Assembly: GCA_958439195.1 (NCBI GenBank)
Contig: OY288170.1
Coordinates: forward strand, 1-64,000
Length of the DNA: 64,000 nucleotides
Origin: an uncultured Paracoccaceae bacterium
Lineage (GTDB): Bacteria; Pseudomonadota; Alphaproteobacteria; Rhodobacterales; Rhodobacteraceae
Direction of reading: 5' to 3'
How positions within the stretch are numbered: position 1 is the first letter of the stretch; each line of letters starts with the position of its first letter. The notes below the pieces were generated by a model that was not told the origin of the DNA, made no database searches, and saw only the letters and a list, made by a program, of their open reading frames with translations. Made by a program: the position numbers and the translations under genes. This document shows positions 7,993 through 17,025 of this stretch, piece by piece.

Positions 7993-10900
7993 GCAGCTTT
8001 GCCCCTTCCTTGTCATGGAACACGAGATCGGTGATCTCTGCGGTCACGTCCAGTTTGCGCAGATGATCGACCACCCGGATCCGGTCACCGTGGCGGGCGC
8101 GGCCATTCTTGACGAAAGCCAGCGCAAGATGCGCATCCAGCGTAGCGGAATAGCAGACCGAGGTGACATAGCCCTGATCCGTTTCACGATGCACCCTGTC
8201 GCCGGGTGCAAAAAGGTGCGCGCCCGCCGTCATCGGCATGGCTGATTTCAACCCTACCAACTGTTCCCGCTCTGGGCCAAACATCCCCGGCCGCGCAGCG
8301 GCGGCTTTGCCGATGCAGTCCTTCTTGGCGCTGACCATCTTTTCCATGCCGACATCGAATGCCGTGGTGCGGCCATGAATTTCGGCATGGGTGATGAACC
8401 CCTTCTCGATGCGCAGAACGTTCAGCGCCTCCATCCCATAAGGCCCGCCGCCCAGCGTTTCGGCCCGCGCCAGCAGGTCGCGGAACAACGCCTCGCCAAA
8501 GCGGGTGGGCACAGCGAGTTCATAACCCTCTTCGCCGGAAAACGAGATGCGGAACAGGCGCGCGGGGGTGGACCCCAGCACAATGCCGCTGACACCCATG
8601 AAAGGCAGGTCGGGCGCGGAACCCAGCAGCGTGGCGAGCAACTCGCGCGCCTTCGGCCCGGCAATGGCAAATTGCGCCCAGGCCTCGGTCACGGAAATAA
8701 AGCGGACATCCCATTCGGCACAAAACGCCTGATGGACAAAATCCAGATGCCGCATCACCAACCCGGCGGCGGCGGTGGTCGTGGTCATCAGATAGTGGTT
8801 TTCCCCCAATCGCGCGGTGGTGCCGTCGTCCAGAACCAGCCCATCCTCGCGCAGCATAAGCCCATAACGAACACGCCCCACAGGCAGGGAAGAGAAGGTG
8901 TTGGTATAAACCAGATCAAGAAACCGCGCCGCATCACGACCCTGAATATCGATCTTGCCAAGGGTAGAGACATCCGCCACGCCAACCGTAGTCCGCACCA
9001 TCCGCACCTCGCGGTTGCAGGCCTCCTGCCATGTGGCTTCCCCCGGCTTGGGGAAATAGCTGGGTCGATACCACAGGCCGGCCTCAATCATCGGGGCGCC
9101 ACGGTCGCGGCTGGCCTGATCGCTGGTCAGAAAACGCTGCGGCGCAAAACCCATGCCACGCCCACCCGCACCCATCGCGGCAATCGACACGGGCGTGAAA
9201 GGCGGGCGGAATGTGGTGGTGCCGGTTTGCGGAATGCCACGCCCCGTGGCGTCGGCAAGGATGGCAAGCGCGGCCACGTTGGAGTTCTTGCCCTGATCCG
9301 GGGCCATGCCTTGCGTCGTGTAGCGTTTCATATGCTCGACGCTGCGAAAGTTTTCCTGCGCCGACAGCTTCACATCCTTGGTCGTCACATCATTGGCGAA
9401 ATCAAGCCATTGCCGCCCCTCGACATCGGGCGTCTGCCAAAACGGCACAAGGCTGTAGGGCGCGTCTTCAGCCAAGGGCACGGCCATTTCAGGCGCAGTC
9501 CTGCCCAGAGCAGCAAGCGCGGAACGTGCGGCCTCTGTGCCGTCGCGCAGACAGGCAGCGGTCGAGAATACCCCGTTGCACGCCCCCGCAGGCGTAAGCC
9601 GAGGCACCGCATCGGGGGCGGGGATGAAGGCGGCAATATCCTCGCGCCACAGGGGGCGGCCATTCATATGGCAGGTCAGGTGAACCGTCGGATTCCAGCC
9701 ACCCGACATGGCCAGGCAATCTGTCTCCAGCGTGGCCGTGCCGCCTGCGTGGCGCACCGTGATCGAGGCCAGGCCAAGCCTGCCCGCCGTTCCGGTGATT
9801 TGGGCGTTCAGGTATACCGGGCAATCCTCAAGCGCCGTGGCATCGGGCCGGGTATCCAGGATCGCCACCACCTTGACCCCCGCCGCCATCAGATCGCGCG
9901 CGGTGGCACGCGCGGCATCGTTGTTGGCGATCACCGTTATGCGACTGCCCGGCACTACGCCATAGCGGTGCAGATAGCTGCGGACGGCCGAGGCCAGCAT
10001 GATGCCCGGACGATCATTGTCGGGAAATACCATCGGGCGTTCCAGCGCGCCCGCCGCAAGGATGGTCTGCCCCGCCACGATACGCCAGAAGCATTCCCGC
10101 GGCAGGTGCGGCGCGGGCTTGGTATGCAATCCCACCCGTTCCAACGCGCCGTAAGTGCCGTCGTCATAGGCCCCGGTCACTGTAGTGCGGGTCATCAGCC
10201 GCACATTGGGCAGGGCGCGCAGCTCATCCAGCGCGGCCTTGGCCCAATCGGCACCGGGCTGGCCATCAATGCGCAGGTTTTCCGACAAAAGCCTGCCGCC
10301 CATGCGGGCGTCTTCCTCGGCCAGGATCACATCCGCACCGGCCCGCCCGGCAGTCAGCGCCGCCATCAGGCCCGCCGGGCCTGACCCGATCACCAGCACA
10401 TCGCAATACGCCCAAGCCTTTTCATAGGCCGCTTCGTCATGCTTGCCGGACAACGATCCCAGGCCCGCCGCCCTGCGGATCAGCGGTTCATACAGCTTTT
10501 CCCACAGCGGGCGCGGCCACATGAAGGTCTTGTAATAAAATCCCGCCGAAAGGAACGGCGCGGCCAGATCGTTGACCGACAGCAGGTCAAAACGCAGCGA
10601 AGGAAACCGGTTCTGGCTGCGGGCGGACAGACCATCGAACACTTCCTGCACCGTAGCGCGAACATTCGGCGTCTGCTGGTTGCCCTCCAGGATTTCGACC
10701 AAGGCATTCGGCTCTTCGCTGCCCGCCGTCAGCACCCCGCGCGGGCGGTGATATTTGAAACTGCGCCCGACCAGCCGCACATCATTGGCAAGCAGCGCGG
10801 ATGCCAGCGTATCGCCCTTGTATCCCTGATAACTGCGCCCATCGAAGATGAACGTGACAGGCTGGCTGCGGTCGATCAGTCCTTTTCCGGCCAGCCTCAT
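7985..10900 (-). CDS. soxA: Sarcosine oxidase alpha subunit
   Basis: This is the largest subunit of tetrameric sarcosine oxidase, 971 residues, near the normal length. The N-terminal part has a ferredoxin-like fold (FIFDGRSYQGYKGDTLASAL). A dinucleotide-binding domain follows near residue 165 (DVLVIGSGPAGLMAALTAG). The C-terminal third, from about 580, is an aminomethyltransferase-like domain homologous to GcvT that binds tetrahydrofolate and makes 5,10-methylene-tetrahydrofolate. Its start overlaps the soxD stop as ATGA and its end overlaps soxG, so the three are translationally coupled. Confidence 0.97.
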   Translation of the reverse strand: MRLAGKGLIDRSQPVTFIFDGRSYQGYKGDTLASALLANDVRLVGRSFKYHRPRGVLTAGSEEPNALVEILEGNQQTPNVRATVQEVFDGLSARSQNRFPSLRFDLLSVNDLAAPFLSAGFYYKTFMWPRPLWEKLYEPLIRRAAGLGSLSGKHDEAAYEKAWAYCDVLVIGSGPAGLMAALTAGRAGADVILAEEDARMGGRLLSENLRIDGQPGADWAKAALDELRALPNVRLMTRTTVTGAYDDGTYGALERVGLHTKPAPHLPRECFWRIVAGQTILAAGALERPMVFPDNDRPGIMLASAVRSYLHRYGVVPGSRITVIANNDAARATARDLMAAGVKVVAILDTRPDATALEDCPVYLNAQITGTAGRLGLASITVRHAGGTATLETDCLAMSGGWNPTVHLTCHMNGRPLWREDIAAFIPAPDAVPRLTPAGACNGVFSTAACLRDGTEAARSALAALGRTAPEMAVPLAEDAPYSLVPFWQTPDVEGRQWLDFANDVTTKDVKLSAQENFRSVEHMKRYTTQGMAPDQGKNSNVAALAILADATGRGIPQTGTTTFRPPFTPVSIAAMGAGGRGMGFAPQRFLTSDQASRDRGAPMIEAGLWYRPSYFPKPGEATWQEACNREVRMVRTTVGVADVSTLGKIDIQGRDAARFLDLVYTNTFSSLPVGRVRYGLMLREDGLVLDDGTTARLGENHYLMTTTTAAAGLVMRHLDFVHQAFCAEWDVRFISVTEAWAQFAIAGPKARELLATLLGSAPDLPFMGVSGIVLGSTPARLFRISFSGEEGYELAVPTRFGEALFRDLLARAETLGGGPYGMEALNVLRIEKGFITHAEIHGRTTAFDVGMEKMVSAKKDCIGKAAAARPGMFGPEREQLVGLKSAMPMTAGAHLFAPGDRVHRETDQGYVTSVCYSATLDAHLALAFVKNGRARHGDRIRVVDHLRKLDVTAEITDLVFHDKEGAKLRA

Positions 10901-11169
10901 GCTGCGCCCCCCTTGCGGTCGGCGACGGCCTCGACGGCCAGAATTTCATGCGTGACCGTGTTCCGGGTCACCGCCAGCCATGATGAACACCCCATATCGT
11001 GATACCACAGATCGCGTGTCACCCCGGCGGGGTTGTCGCGGTTGTGCAGATAATCATCCCAGGCCTGCGGAGCGGCGTCGGGTGCGGGACGGTCAAGATA
11101 ATCCTCAGCGCCATAATAGTAAAATTCGCGCCGGTCGCGGGGGCCACAAAGGGGGCAGGTCAGGCGCAT
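10897..11169 (-). CDS. soxD: Sarcosine oxidase delta subunit
   Basis: SoxD is the small zinc-binding subunit of sarcosine oxidase. The 90-residue product carries likely zinc ligands Cys5, Cys8, His57 and Cys61 (TCPLCG and WYHDMGCSSW), matching the known Cys-x2-Cys and His-x3-Cys pattern of the family. ATG 11169 gives the standard MRLTCPLCG start; the longer frame to 11430 runs back through the repeat and into soxB and is not credible. No strong ribosome site is seen. Its stop overlaps the soxA start by 4 bases. Confidence 0.95.
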   Translation of the reverse strand: MRLTCPLCGPRDRREFYYYGAEDYLDRPAPDAAPQAWDDYLHNRDNPAGVTRDLWYHDMGCSSWLAVTRNTVTHEILAVEAVADRKGGAA

Positions 11170-11217
11170 GGCAGGCTCTTTTCGTGCAAGCTGTGGTCGC
11201 GGTGGCAGGCGTCGCCC

Positions 11218-11321
11218 AGGGGCGCTGCCCCTCGGCCTTGGGCCGTATCTTTCGGTAATCTGGGCCGGAATGTTTGGGCCAAGATGAACGCAGCGGCCTT
11301 CATTTTGGCAAAAATACTCCC
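11218..11321 (+). repeat. Composite dispersed repeat, diverged copy inside the sox operon
   Basis: The 202-base gap between soxB and soxD holds AGGGGC (11218-11223) with GCCCCT (11227-11232). A second hairpin follows, GCCAAGATGAA (11278-11288) against TTCATTTTGGC (11299-11309), extended by AAAAATACTCCC to 11321. The order and motifs match the copies at 7.3 and 27.2 kb. Lying inside an operon, it may tune the ratio of soxB to soxDAG rather than end transcription. Confidence 0.75.
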
Positions 11322-11371
11322 GCCGAAGGCGCAGATCGATGCAGGGCGCAGATGGCGAAATCTGGTCATGG

Positions 11372-12622
11372 TCAGTGCAGGTTGTGCTGGCTTCCGGTGC
11401 CTTCTTCATCAAGAAGGTGGCCGGTTGCAAAACGGTTCAAACGAAAGCGGGCTGCAACGGGGTGGCTGTCCCCCGTCGCCATCAGATGCGCCATGCACCA
11501 ACCCGACGCGGGCACAGCCTTGAACCCCCCATAGTTCCACCCACAGTCGATGAACAGGCCATCCACCGGCGTCTTGTCGATGATGGGCGATCCGTCCGGC
11601 GACATGTCCATGATCCCCCCCCACGACCGCAACACCTTTGCGCGTCCGATCATCGGCATCAGGGTCATCCCCGCCTCCATCACATGCTCCACCATCGGCA
11701 GGTTCCCGCGTGAGGCATATGAGGCGTAGAAATCCAGATCGCCGCCGAACACCAGACCGCCCTTGTCGGACTGGCTGATATAGAAATGGCCCATGCCAAA
11801 GCTGACGACATGGTCGATCACGGGCTTCAGCCCTTCGGTCACGAAAGCCTGCAAGATGTGGGATTCGATGGGCAGGCGCAGGCCCGCCATCGCCGCCACC
11901 TGCGACGACCGGCCCGCCACCACAATGCCCACCTTTTTCGCCCGGATGGCGCCACGCGTGGTCTGCACGCCCACCACCTTGCCGTTCTGCACGTCGATGC
12001 CGGTCACTTCGCAATTCTGGATCAGGTCCACGCCGCGCCGGTCGGCGGCGCGTGCATAGCCCCAGGCCACGGCATCATGCCGCGCCGTTCCGCCACGCGG
12101 ATGCAAAAGGCCGCCATAGATGGGAAAGCGGGTCTGTTCGAAATCCAGATAGGGCAGATGTTCGCGCACGCCCTCGCGGTCCAGCAGGATCGCATCATCG
12201 CCCTGGTTGATCATCGCATTACCGCGCCGGGCAAAGGCATCGCGCTGGCCATCGGAATGGAACAGGTTGATCAGGCCGCGCTGGGAATGCATCACGTTGT
12301 AATTCAGGTCCGGCTCCAACCCTTCCCACAGCTTCAGGGAATGGGAATAGAACTCTGAATTGCCCGGCAGAAAGTAATTGGCCCGCACGATGGTCGTGTT
12401 GCGCCCGATATTTCCAGACCCGAGATAGCCCTTTTCCAGCACGGCGATATTGGTCATCCCGTGGTTCTTGGCCAGGTAATAGGCGGTGGAAAGGCCATGC
12501 CCGCCACCACCGATGATGATGGCGTCATATTCCGCCTTCGGGGCGGGGTCGCGCCACGCGGGCTTCCAGCCCTTGTTGCCGAACAGCCCTTCGGTGATGA
12601 CCTTGAAACCTGAATACCGCAT
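11372..12622 (-). CDS. soxB: Sarcosine oxidase beta subunit
   Basis: SoxB is the catalytic flavoprotein that oxidises sarcosine. The 416-residue product is of normal length. A Rossmann FAD motif lies near residues 33-50 (DAIIIGGGGHGLSTAYYL), and the family stretch SGNIGRNTTIVRANYFLPGN follows at about 68-87. The C-terminus has the conserved FIDCGWNYGGFKAVPASGW. It is the first gene of soxBDAG; soxD starts about 200 bases further on after a repeat element. The substrate sarcosine would come from glycine betaine or creatine breakdown, whose genes are not in the window. Confidence 0.97.
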   Translation of the reverse strand: MRYSGFKVITEGLFGNKGWKPAWRDPAPKAEYDAIIIGGGGHGLSTAYYLAKNHGMTNIAVLEKGYLGSGNIGRNTTIVRANYFLPGNSEFYSHSLKLWEGLEPDLNYNVMHSQRGLINLFHSDGQRDAFARRGNAMINQGDDAILLDREGVREHLPYLDFEQTRFPIYGGLLHPRGGTARHDAVAWGYARAADRRGVDLIQNCEVTGIDVQNGKVVGVQTTRGAIRAKKVGIVVAGRSSQVAAMAGLRLPIESHILQAFVTEGLKPVIDHVVSFGMGHFYISQSDKGGLVFGGDLDFYASYASRGNLPMVEHVMEAGMTLMPMIGRAKVLRSWGGIMDMSPDGSPIIDKTPVDGLFIDCGWNYGGFKAVPASGWCMAHLMATGDSHPVAARFRLNRFATGHLLDEEGTGSQHNLH

Positions 12623-12691
12623 CGCCCCGTCCCGTCAGTTGGCCCGTTCGCTGGCTGCGCCATGACAACCGCGCCGGACGGCAAGATGCAA

Positions 12692-12720
12692 CCCCCGGCA
12701 AGCCACGCCATTGCCGGGGG
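12692..12720 (-). terminator. Hairpin between gdhA and soxB
   Basis: A perfect 10-bp inverted repeat, CCCCCGGCAA (12692-12701) with TTGCCGGGGG (12711-12720), lies 65 bases beyond the glutamate dehydrogenase stop and upstream of soxB. There is no T-tract, so it could be a terminator of the GC-rich type or a transcript-protecting stem. Confidence 0.5.
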
Positions 12721-12784
12721 CGACAGGAAATGTCGTTTCCAGTCAGACGCCCCCTGCCTTGGCCCGGCGTTCAGGACAGCCCGG

Positions 12785-14215
12785 TCAAAGACCCTTCGAC
12801 CGATAGGTCTGTGCCACGCGACCGATCGACACAAGATAGGCCGCCATCCGCAGGTCTTCAACATCGGCCCGGCTGTGCCATGTCTCGCGCATCGCCTGAT
12901 AGGCCGACCGCATCGTATCATCGAGGCCGGAGCGAACCAGTTCCAACTCCCCCGCGCCGCGCAGATAGCTGTCCTTGAAGCCCGGCGAAAGCGTCCAGCC
13001 GAGCCCCTTGTCGGCGGACAGGCGTTCCAGTTCGTTCACCAGCAGGTGATGCCGCGCCTCCTCGGCCCGGCGCTGCATCCGGCCAAAGCGGATGTGCGAC
13101 AGGTTCTTGACCCATTCGAAATAGCTGACCGTCACGCCGCCCGCATTGGCATACATGTCGGGAATGATGACCGCACCTTTCTGGCGCAGGATTTCATCCG
13201 CACCAAAGGTGATCGGGCCATTGGCCGCCTCCACGATCAGCGGCGCCGCAATGCGTGCGGCGTTGCCCTTGTTGATCACACCCTCCATCGCGGCTGGGAT
13301 CAGGATGTCACACGCCTGTTCCAGCACGGCAGCACCGTCTGCCGTGAATGTGGCCCCGGCAAAACCTACCAGCCCGCCCGTGGCCGAAAGATGCTGGCGC
13401 ACCGCCTCGACATCCAGACCGGTATCCGACAGCAACGCCCCATCGCGTTCGATGATTGCAGTGATCCTTGCACCGTCCTCTTCCGACAGGAACTTGGCGG
13501 CGTGATAGCCCACATTGCCAAGCCCCTGCACAATGACCCGCTTGCCATCCAGCCCGCCTGACAACCCTGCTTTGGCCACATCTTCGGGGTGGCGAAAGAA
13601 TTCGCGCAGGGCATATTGCACGCCCCGACCCGTCGCCTCCACCCGGCCCTGGATACCGCCGGCATGGGGCGGCTTGCCCGTCACGCAGGCCTTGGCATTG
13701 ATGTCTGTGGTGTTCATCCGGGCGTATTGATCGGCGATCCAGGCCATTTCACGCTCGCCCGTGCCCATATCGGGGGCGGGCACGTTCTGCGCCGGATGGA
13801 TCAGGTCGCGCTTGATCAGCTCATAGGCAAAACGACGGGTGATCTGTTCCAGTTCGTGTTCATCCCAGGCGCGCGGGTCGATGCACAGCCCGCCCTTGGA
13901 CCCGCCAAAGGGCGTTTCCACCAGCGCACATTTATAGGTCATCAGCGCGGCCAGCGCCTCCACCTCATCCTGGTTGACCGACAGGGCATAGCGGATGCCA
14001 CCCTTGACCGGTTCCATATGTTCGGAATGCACCGAACGATAGCCGGTGAACGTTTCGATCTTGCCGCGCAGGCGCACACCGAACCGAACGGTATAGGTGG
14101 AGTTGCACACCCGGATCTTCTGTTCCAACCCTGGGCTAAGGTCCATCAACCGAACCGCGCGGTTGAACATCAGATCGACAGACTCCCGAAAGCTGGGTTC
14201 ACCTGTGTGTTGCAT
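12785..14215 (-). CDS. gdhA: Glu/Leu/Phe/Val family dehydrogenase, probably glutamate dehydrogenase
   Basis: The enzyme interconverts glutamate and 2-oxoglutarate plus ammonia. The 476-residue product has the substrate domain motif with the catalytic lysine (PVKGGIRYALSV; ALMTYKCALVETPFGGSKGG). The nucleotide-binding domain carries GLGNVGYHAAKFL at about residue 235. Coenzyme preference cannot be told from the sequence alone. The start MQHTGEPSFRES follows a purine-rich stretch and agrees with family length. It is alone on its strand; glutamate made here could serve as amino donor, and soxBDAG follows after a hairpin. Confidence 0.92.
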   Translation of the reverse strand: MQHTGEPSFRESVDLMFNRAVRLMDLSPGLEQKIRVCNSTYTVRFGVRLRGKIETFTGYRSVHSEHMEPVKGGIRYALSVNQDEVEALAALMTYKCALVETPFGGSKGGLCIDPRAWDEHELEQITRRFAYELIKRDLIHPAQNVPAPDMGTGEREMAWIADQYARMNTTDINAKACVTGKPPHAGGIQGRVEATGRGVQYALREFFRHPEDVAKAGLSGGLDGKRVIVQGLGNVGYHAAKFLSEEDGARITAIIERDGALLSDTGLDVEAVRQHLSATGGLVGFAGATFTADGAAVLEQACDILIPAAMEGVINKGNAARIAAPLIVEAANGPITFGADEILRQKGAVIIPDMYANAGGVTVSYFEWVKNLSHIRFGRMQRRAEEARHHLLVNELERLSADKGLGWTLSPGFKDSYLRGAGELELVRSGLDDTMRSAYQAMRETWHSRADVEDLRMAAYLVSIGRVAQTYRSKGL

Positions 14216-14817
14216 CGCATCCTCCCCTGTTGCGCCGAACCAACCATGCGGCCCGGGCCATCAACAGCCCAGCCGAAATGTTCGGCAATCAATAGCATGG
14301 TCCCTGATAACGACGGTCAGGTTTCCACGGAATTAAGACGCCCCGATGAAAGACCGCCGCACCCCGCACCTCGCGGGCCATGCGCGCCATCCTTTCCGCC
14401 ACATGAAGGCGGCGCATCGTCCGCCAGAACTTTCCCAATCCTGCCGCAATCCTGCCCAGCAGAATGGTTAACGTACACACTTGCGGATGGGAACCAATCC
14501 GACTGGAACATCCCGGAAAGGGCACCAAATGACGATTAACCATTTGAACCGGCGGACAACGGCGATCATCGCCCGTTCGGCTGTGAGCGAATCGGTTTCG
14601 GAATGCTTGCGCACTGCACGCAAAGCATTGTCTGCCCTCCCGCCACAATCATGGCGGAATTCAGCCGACAGTTTCTCGCCCTCCCCCGCCACGGGCCTGC
14701 AACACCGGCATAACTTGCTTGGCGAAGGGGGTTCCCCCATCCTCTCACATCGGGGGCGTAAAGAAACGTTAAACCGGGTTTCCGGTCAGGCGTCCAATGG
14801 TCATGGGATTAACTATC
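14216..14817. other. 602-base divergent intergenic region (gdhA / tadG-like)
   Basis: This is the longest gap in the window, between the divergent starts of glutamate dehydrogenase and the TadG-like gene, so it should hold both promoters. I see a perfect inverted repeat at 14272-14286 and isolated TTAAC or TTAAA half-sites near 14467, 14534 and 14770, but no full TTAA-N7-TTAA CtrA site. A frame starting at ATG 14529 runs to 14825 but has no family resemblance. Base composition is less GC-rich than the flanks. Confidence 0.6.
14272..14286. promoter_or_regulatory. Inverted repeat upstream of gdhA
   Basis: GCCGAAatgTTCGGC is a perfect 6-bp inverted repeat with a 3-base spacer, 57 bases upstream of the glutamate dehydrogenase start. 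Its position suits an operator, but no regulator is identified. Confidence 0.3.
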
Positions 14818-16479
14818 ATGCGTAAGTCTGTCCTCTCGCTCGTCGGACGTCCGTTCCAGCGTTTCCACCGCAATGAGGATGGCTCGCTGCTGGTTTTCGG
14901 CCTGTTCCTCTTTGCGACCTTCTTCCTGATGAGCGGGATGGCGGTCGATCTGATGCGAACGGAAAACCGCCGCACCGCGCTGTCGCAATCGCTTGACCGC
15001 TGCGCGCTGAATGCCGCCGCCCTGCGCCAAACGCTCGACCCCGCAACCGTGGTCCGCGACTGCGTCGACCGCGACGGAATGCTGCCCTTCCTGACCGACG
15101 TCATCGTAACGAACGGCACCGGCCAGCGGTCGGTCGAGGTGAAGGGCCATATCCCGGTTGAAACCATGTTCATGGGCGCAAGCGGCGTGGACGTGATCGA
15201 TGTGAACGCCCGGTCGGTCGCCGAACAGCGCGCCACGAACATCGAAGTGGTTCTGGTCCTTGACGTCTCCGGGTCGATGGACGGCAGCAAACTGTCGTCG
15301 CTGAAAAGCTCGGCCAAGAATTTCGTCAGCACGGTTCTGGCCAATGACAACAACAAGATCTCGATCGGGGTTGTCCCCTATAACGGTCAGGTCAACCTTG
15401 GCGCTTCGCTGGCAACCAAGTTCAACATCACGCATGTCCCCGGCCTGCCCGCTACGGCCAACGTGAACTGCGTCGACATGCCCCCGGCGATGTATGGATA
15501 TACGGGCATTGCCCGCACCACCCCGATGCCCGCAACGGGCTGGGCAGATGCCTTCTCCACACTCTCATCCTTCCCGACCTCGCATAGCACAACAGGGCGC
15601 GCCCCGACGGCAGGCAACGTGTGGTGCCCCCCATCAACGGTCAATATCGTGCGCATGCCGGATGACAATATCGCCGCGCTGCACAGCTACATCGACAAAC
15701 TGGTCGCCATTGGTGCCACATCCACCAACGCGGGCATGAAATGGGGCGGCGCCATGCTTGACCCGCAGTTCCGCAGCATCATCAACGAATATGTCGATGC
15801 AGGCGTGGTGCCGGTCGAATTCAAGGATCGTCCTTTCGACTATTCCAAACGTGACGCGCTGAAGATCGTCGTCCTGATGACAGACGGTGAAAACTTTGGC
15901 GACGTCCGCCTGAACGACAACTATCGCACTGGTCTGTCACCCATCTACAAAGGCTCGGATGGCAACTTCTCGATCCGCCACACGTCGGGCCGCCCATCGG
16001 GTGCCGGAACGAATGAATACTGGGTGCCGCACCGCAACAGCAACGCCGGTGAATGGCGTGCCACATCCTGGGGCAACTCCACCTCCACCCAAGGCACGCA
16101 ATTGACCTGGCAACAGGCGTGGCAGGAACTGAATGTAAGCTGGACCGCATGGCACCTTTATGCCCGCGCCCTTGGCACCACCTCCACCACCCGGACGAAC
16201 ACCTACAACACCTGGTTCAACAACTTCCGCAGCCAGCGTGGCACCTCAACCTCGGCCCCGGAAATGGATGCGGAACTCCAGCAGATCTGCAACCTGACAA
16301 AGACACAGGGCGTGCTGGTCTATGGCATCGCCTTCTCGGCCCCGACGCGCGGCATCAACGCGGTTAAGGGTTGCTCCTCGTCTGAAGGGCACTTCTTCAA
16401 CTCGACCAACACCAACCAGTTGAATGCAGCGTTCCAGGCCATCGCAACCAACATCACCCAGTTGAGGCTTGTGAACTGA
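14818..16479 (+). CDS. TadG-like pilus assembly protein with von Willebrand A domain
   Basis: The 553-residue product has an N-terminal TadG-type segment: a charged start, then a hydrophobic anchor (LLVFGLFLFATFFLMSGMAV, about 26-45), then a pseudopilin-like helix (RTENRRTALSQSLDRCALNA). A von Willebrand A domain follows with a complete MIDAS motif DVSGS at residues 149-153 and the conserved IVVLMTDGEN later. Proteins of this type are linked to Flp/Tad pili and lie on the outer face of the inner membrane. ATG 14818 gives MRKSVLSLV; ATG 14797 and 14803 are in-frame alternatives. Its stop overlaps the next start by one base. Confidence 0.85.
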   Translation: MRKSVLSLVGRPFQRFHRNEDGSLLVFGLFLFATFFLMSGMAVDLMRTENRRTALSQSLDRCALNAAALRQTLDPATVVRDCVDRDGMLPFLTDVIVTNGTGQRSVEVKGHIPVETMFMGASGVDVIDVNARSVAEQRATNIEVVLVLDVSGSMDGSKLSSLKSSAKNFVSTVLANDNNKISIGVVPYNGQVNLGASLATKFNITHVPGLPATANVNCVDMPPAMYGYTGIARTTPMPATGWADAFSTLSSFPTSHSTTGRAPTAGNVWCPPSTVNIVRMPDDNIAALHSYIDKLVAIGATSTNAGMKWGGAMLDPQFRSIINEYVDAGVVPVEFKDRPFDYSKRDALKIVVLMTDGENFGDVRLNDNYRTGLSPIYKGSDGNFSIRHTSGRPSGAGTNEYWVPHRNSNAGEWRATSWGNSTSTQGTQLTWQQAWQELNVSWTAWHLYARALGTTSTTRTNTYNTWFNNFRSQRGTSTSAPEMDAELQQICNLTKTQGVLVYGIAFSAPTRGINAVKGCSSSEGHFFNSTNTNQLNAAFQAIATNITQLRLVN

Positions 16480-17012
16480 TGCGCATGTCATCCATGATCC
16501 GCCGCTTTGCGCGGCGCGAAGACGGGACGGCCACCGTTGAATTCGTGATCCTTGTGCCGCTGCTGTTTGCGATCTTCATTGCGACGCTGGAAACCGGCCT
16601 GATGATGTCGCGCTGGTCCAGCATCGACCGGGCGGCAGATATGGTGATCCGGTCCCTGCGTCTGGGCCAGTATCAGAACCCCAATGCTGAAATGCTGCGC
16701 TCCGAGGTGTGTGACCGCGTGTTCCTGGTGGAAAACTGCTTTGAAAACACCGCTGTGGACATCCGCGAAATCGATCGTGCGACGTTCGTCATGCCAGACG
16801 AAGATGAACCCTGCGTCACCCGCGATGATGAGGTGATCCAGCCGGTCACGACCATCGTTCCGGGCCAGCAGAACGATCTGATGCTGATCCGCATCTGTGT
16901 CACGGTGGATGCCATGTTCCCCACCTCCAAATTTGCCGTGCCGATCGATCTGGATGAACAGGGCGGCTATGCGCTGTCCGTTGCGTCCGTCTACGTGAAC
17001 GAACCAAGCTGA
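16479..17012 (+). CDS. TadE-family pseudopilin-like protein
   Basis: The 177-residue product has the TadE signature at its start: a basic leader (MIRRFARREDG), then TATVEFVILVPLLFAIFIAT as the single membrane helix with Glu at position +5 of the mature part, as in Flp-type pseudopilins. The remainder is a periplasmic domain with Cys residues (CDRVFLVENC) that could form a disulphide. Translation is coupled to the previous gene through TGATG. A prepilin peptidase would be expected to process it, but none is in the window. Confidence 0.85.
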   Translation: MRMSSMIRRFARREDGTATVEFVILVPLLFAIFIATLETGLMMSRWSSIDRAADMVIRSLRLGQYQNPNAEMLRSEVCDRVFLVENCFENTAVDIREIDRATFVMPDEDEPCVTRDDEVIQPVTTIVPGQQNDLMLIRICVTVDAMFPTSKFAVPIDLDEQGGYALSVASVYVNEPS

Positions 17013-17025
17013 GGGGGGCAAAGAC

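Noticed and set aside
14460..14790. CtrA site (TTAA-N7-TTAA) upstream of the TadG-like operon
   Set aside because: Only single TTAA half-sites are present; none has a partner at the right spacing.
14529..14825. Short plus-strand frame with a weak ribosome site before the TadG-like gene
   Set aside because: No domain, membrane helix or family resemblance; it overlaps the TadG-like start and probably lies in its leader.
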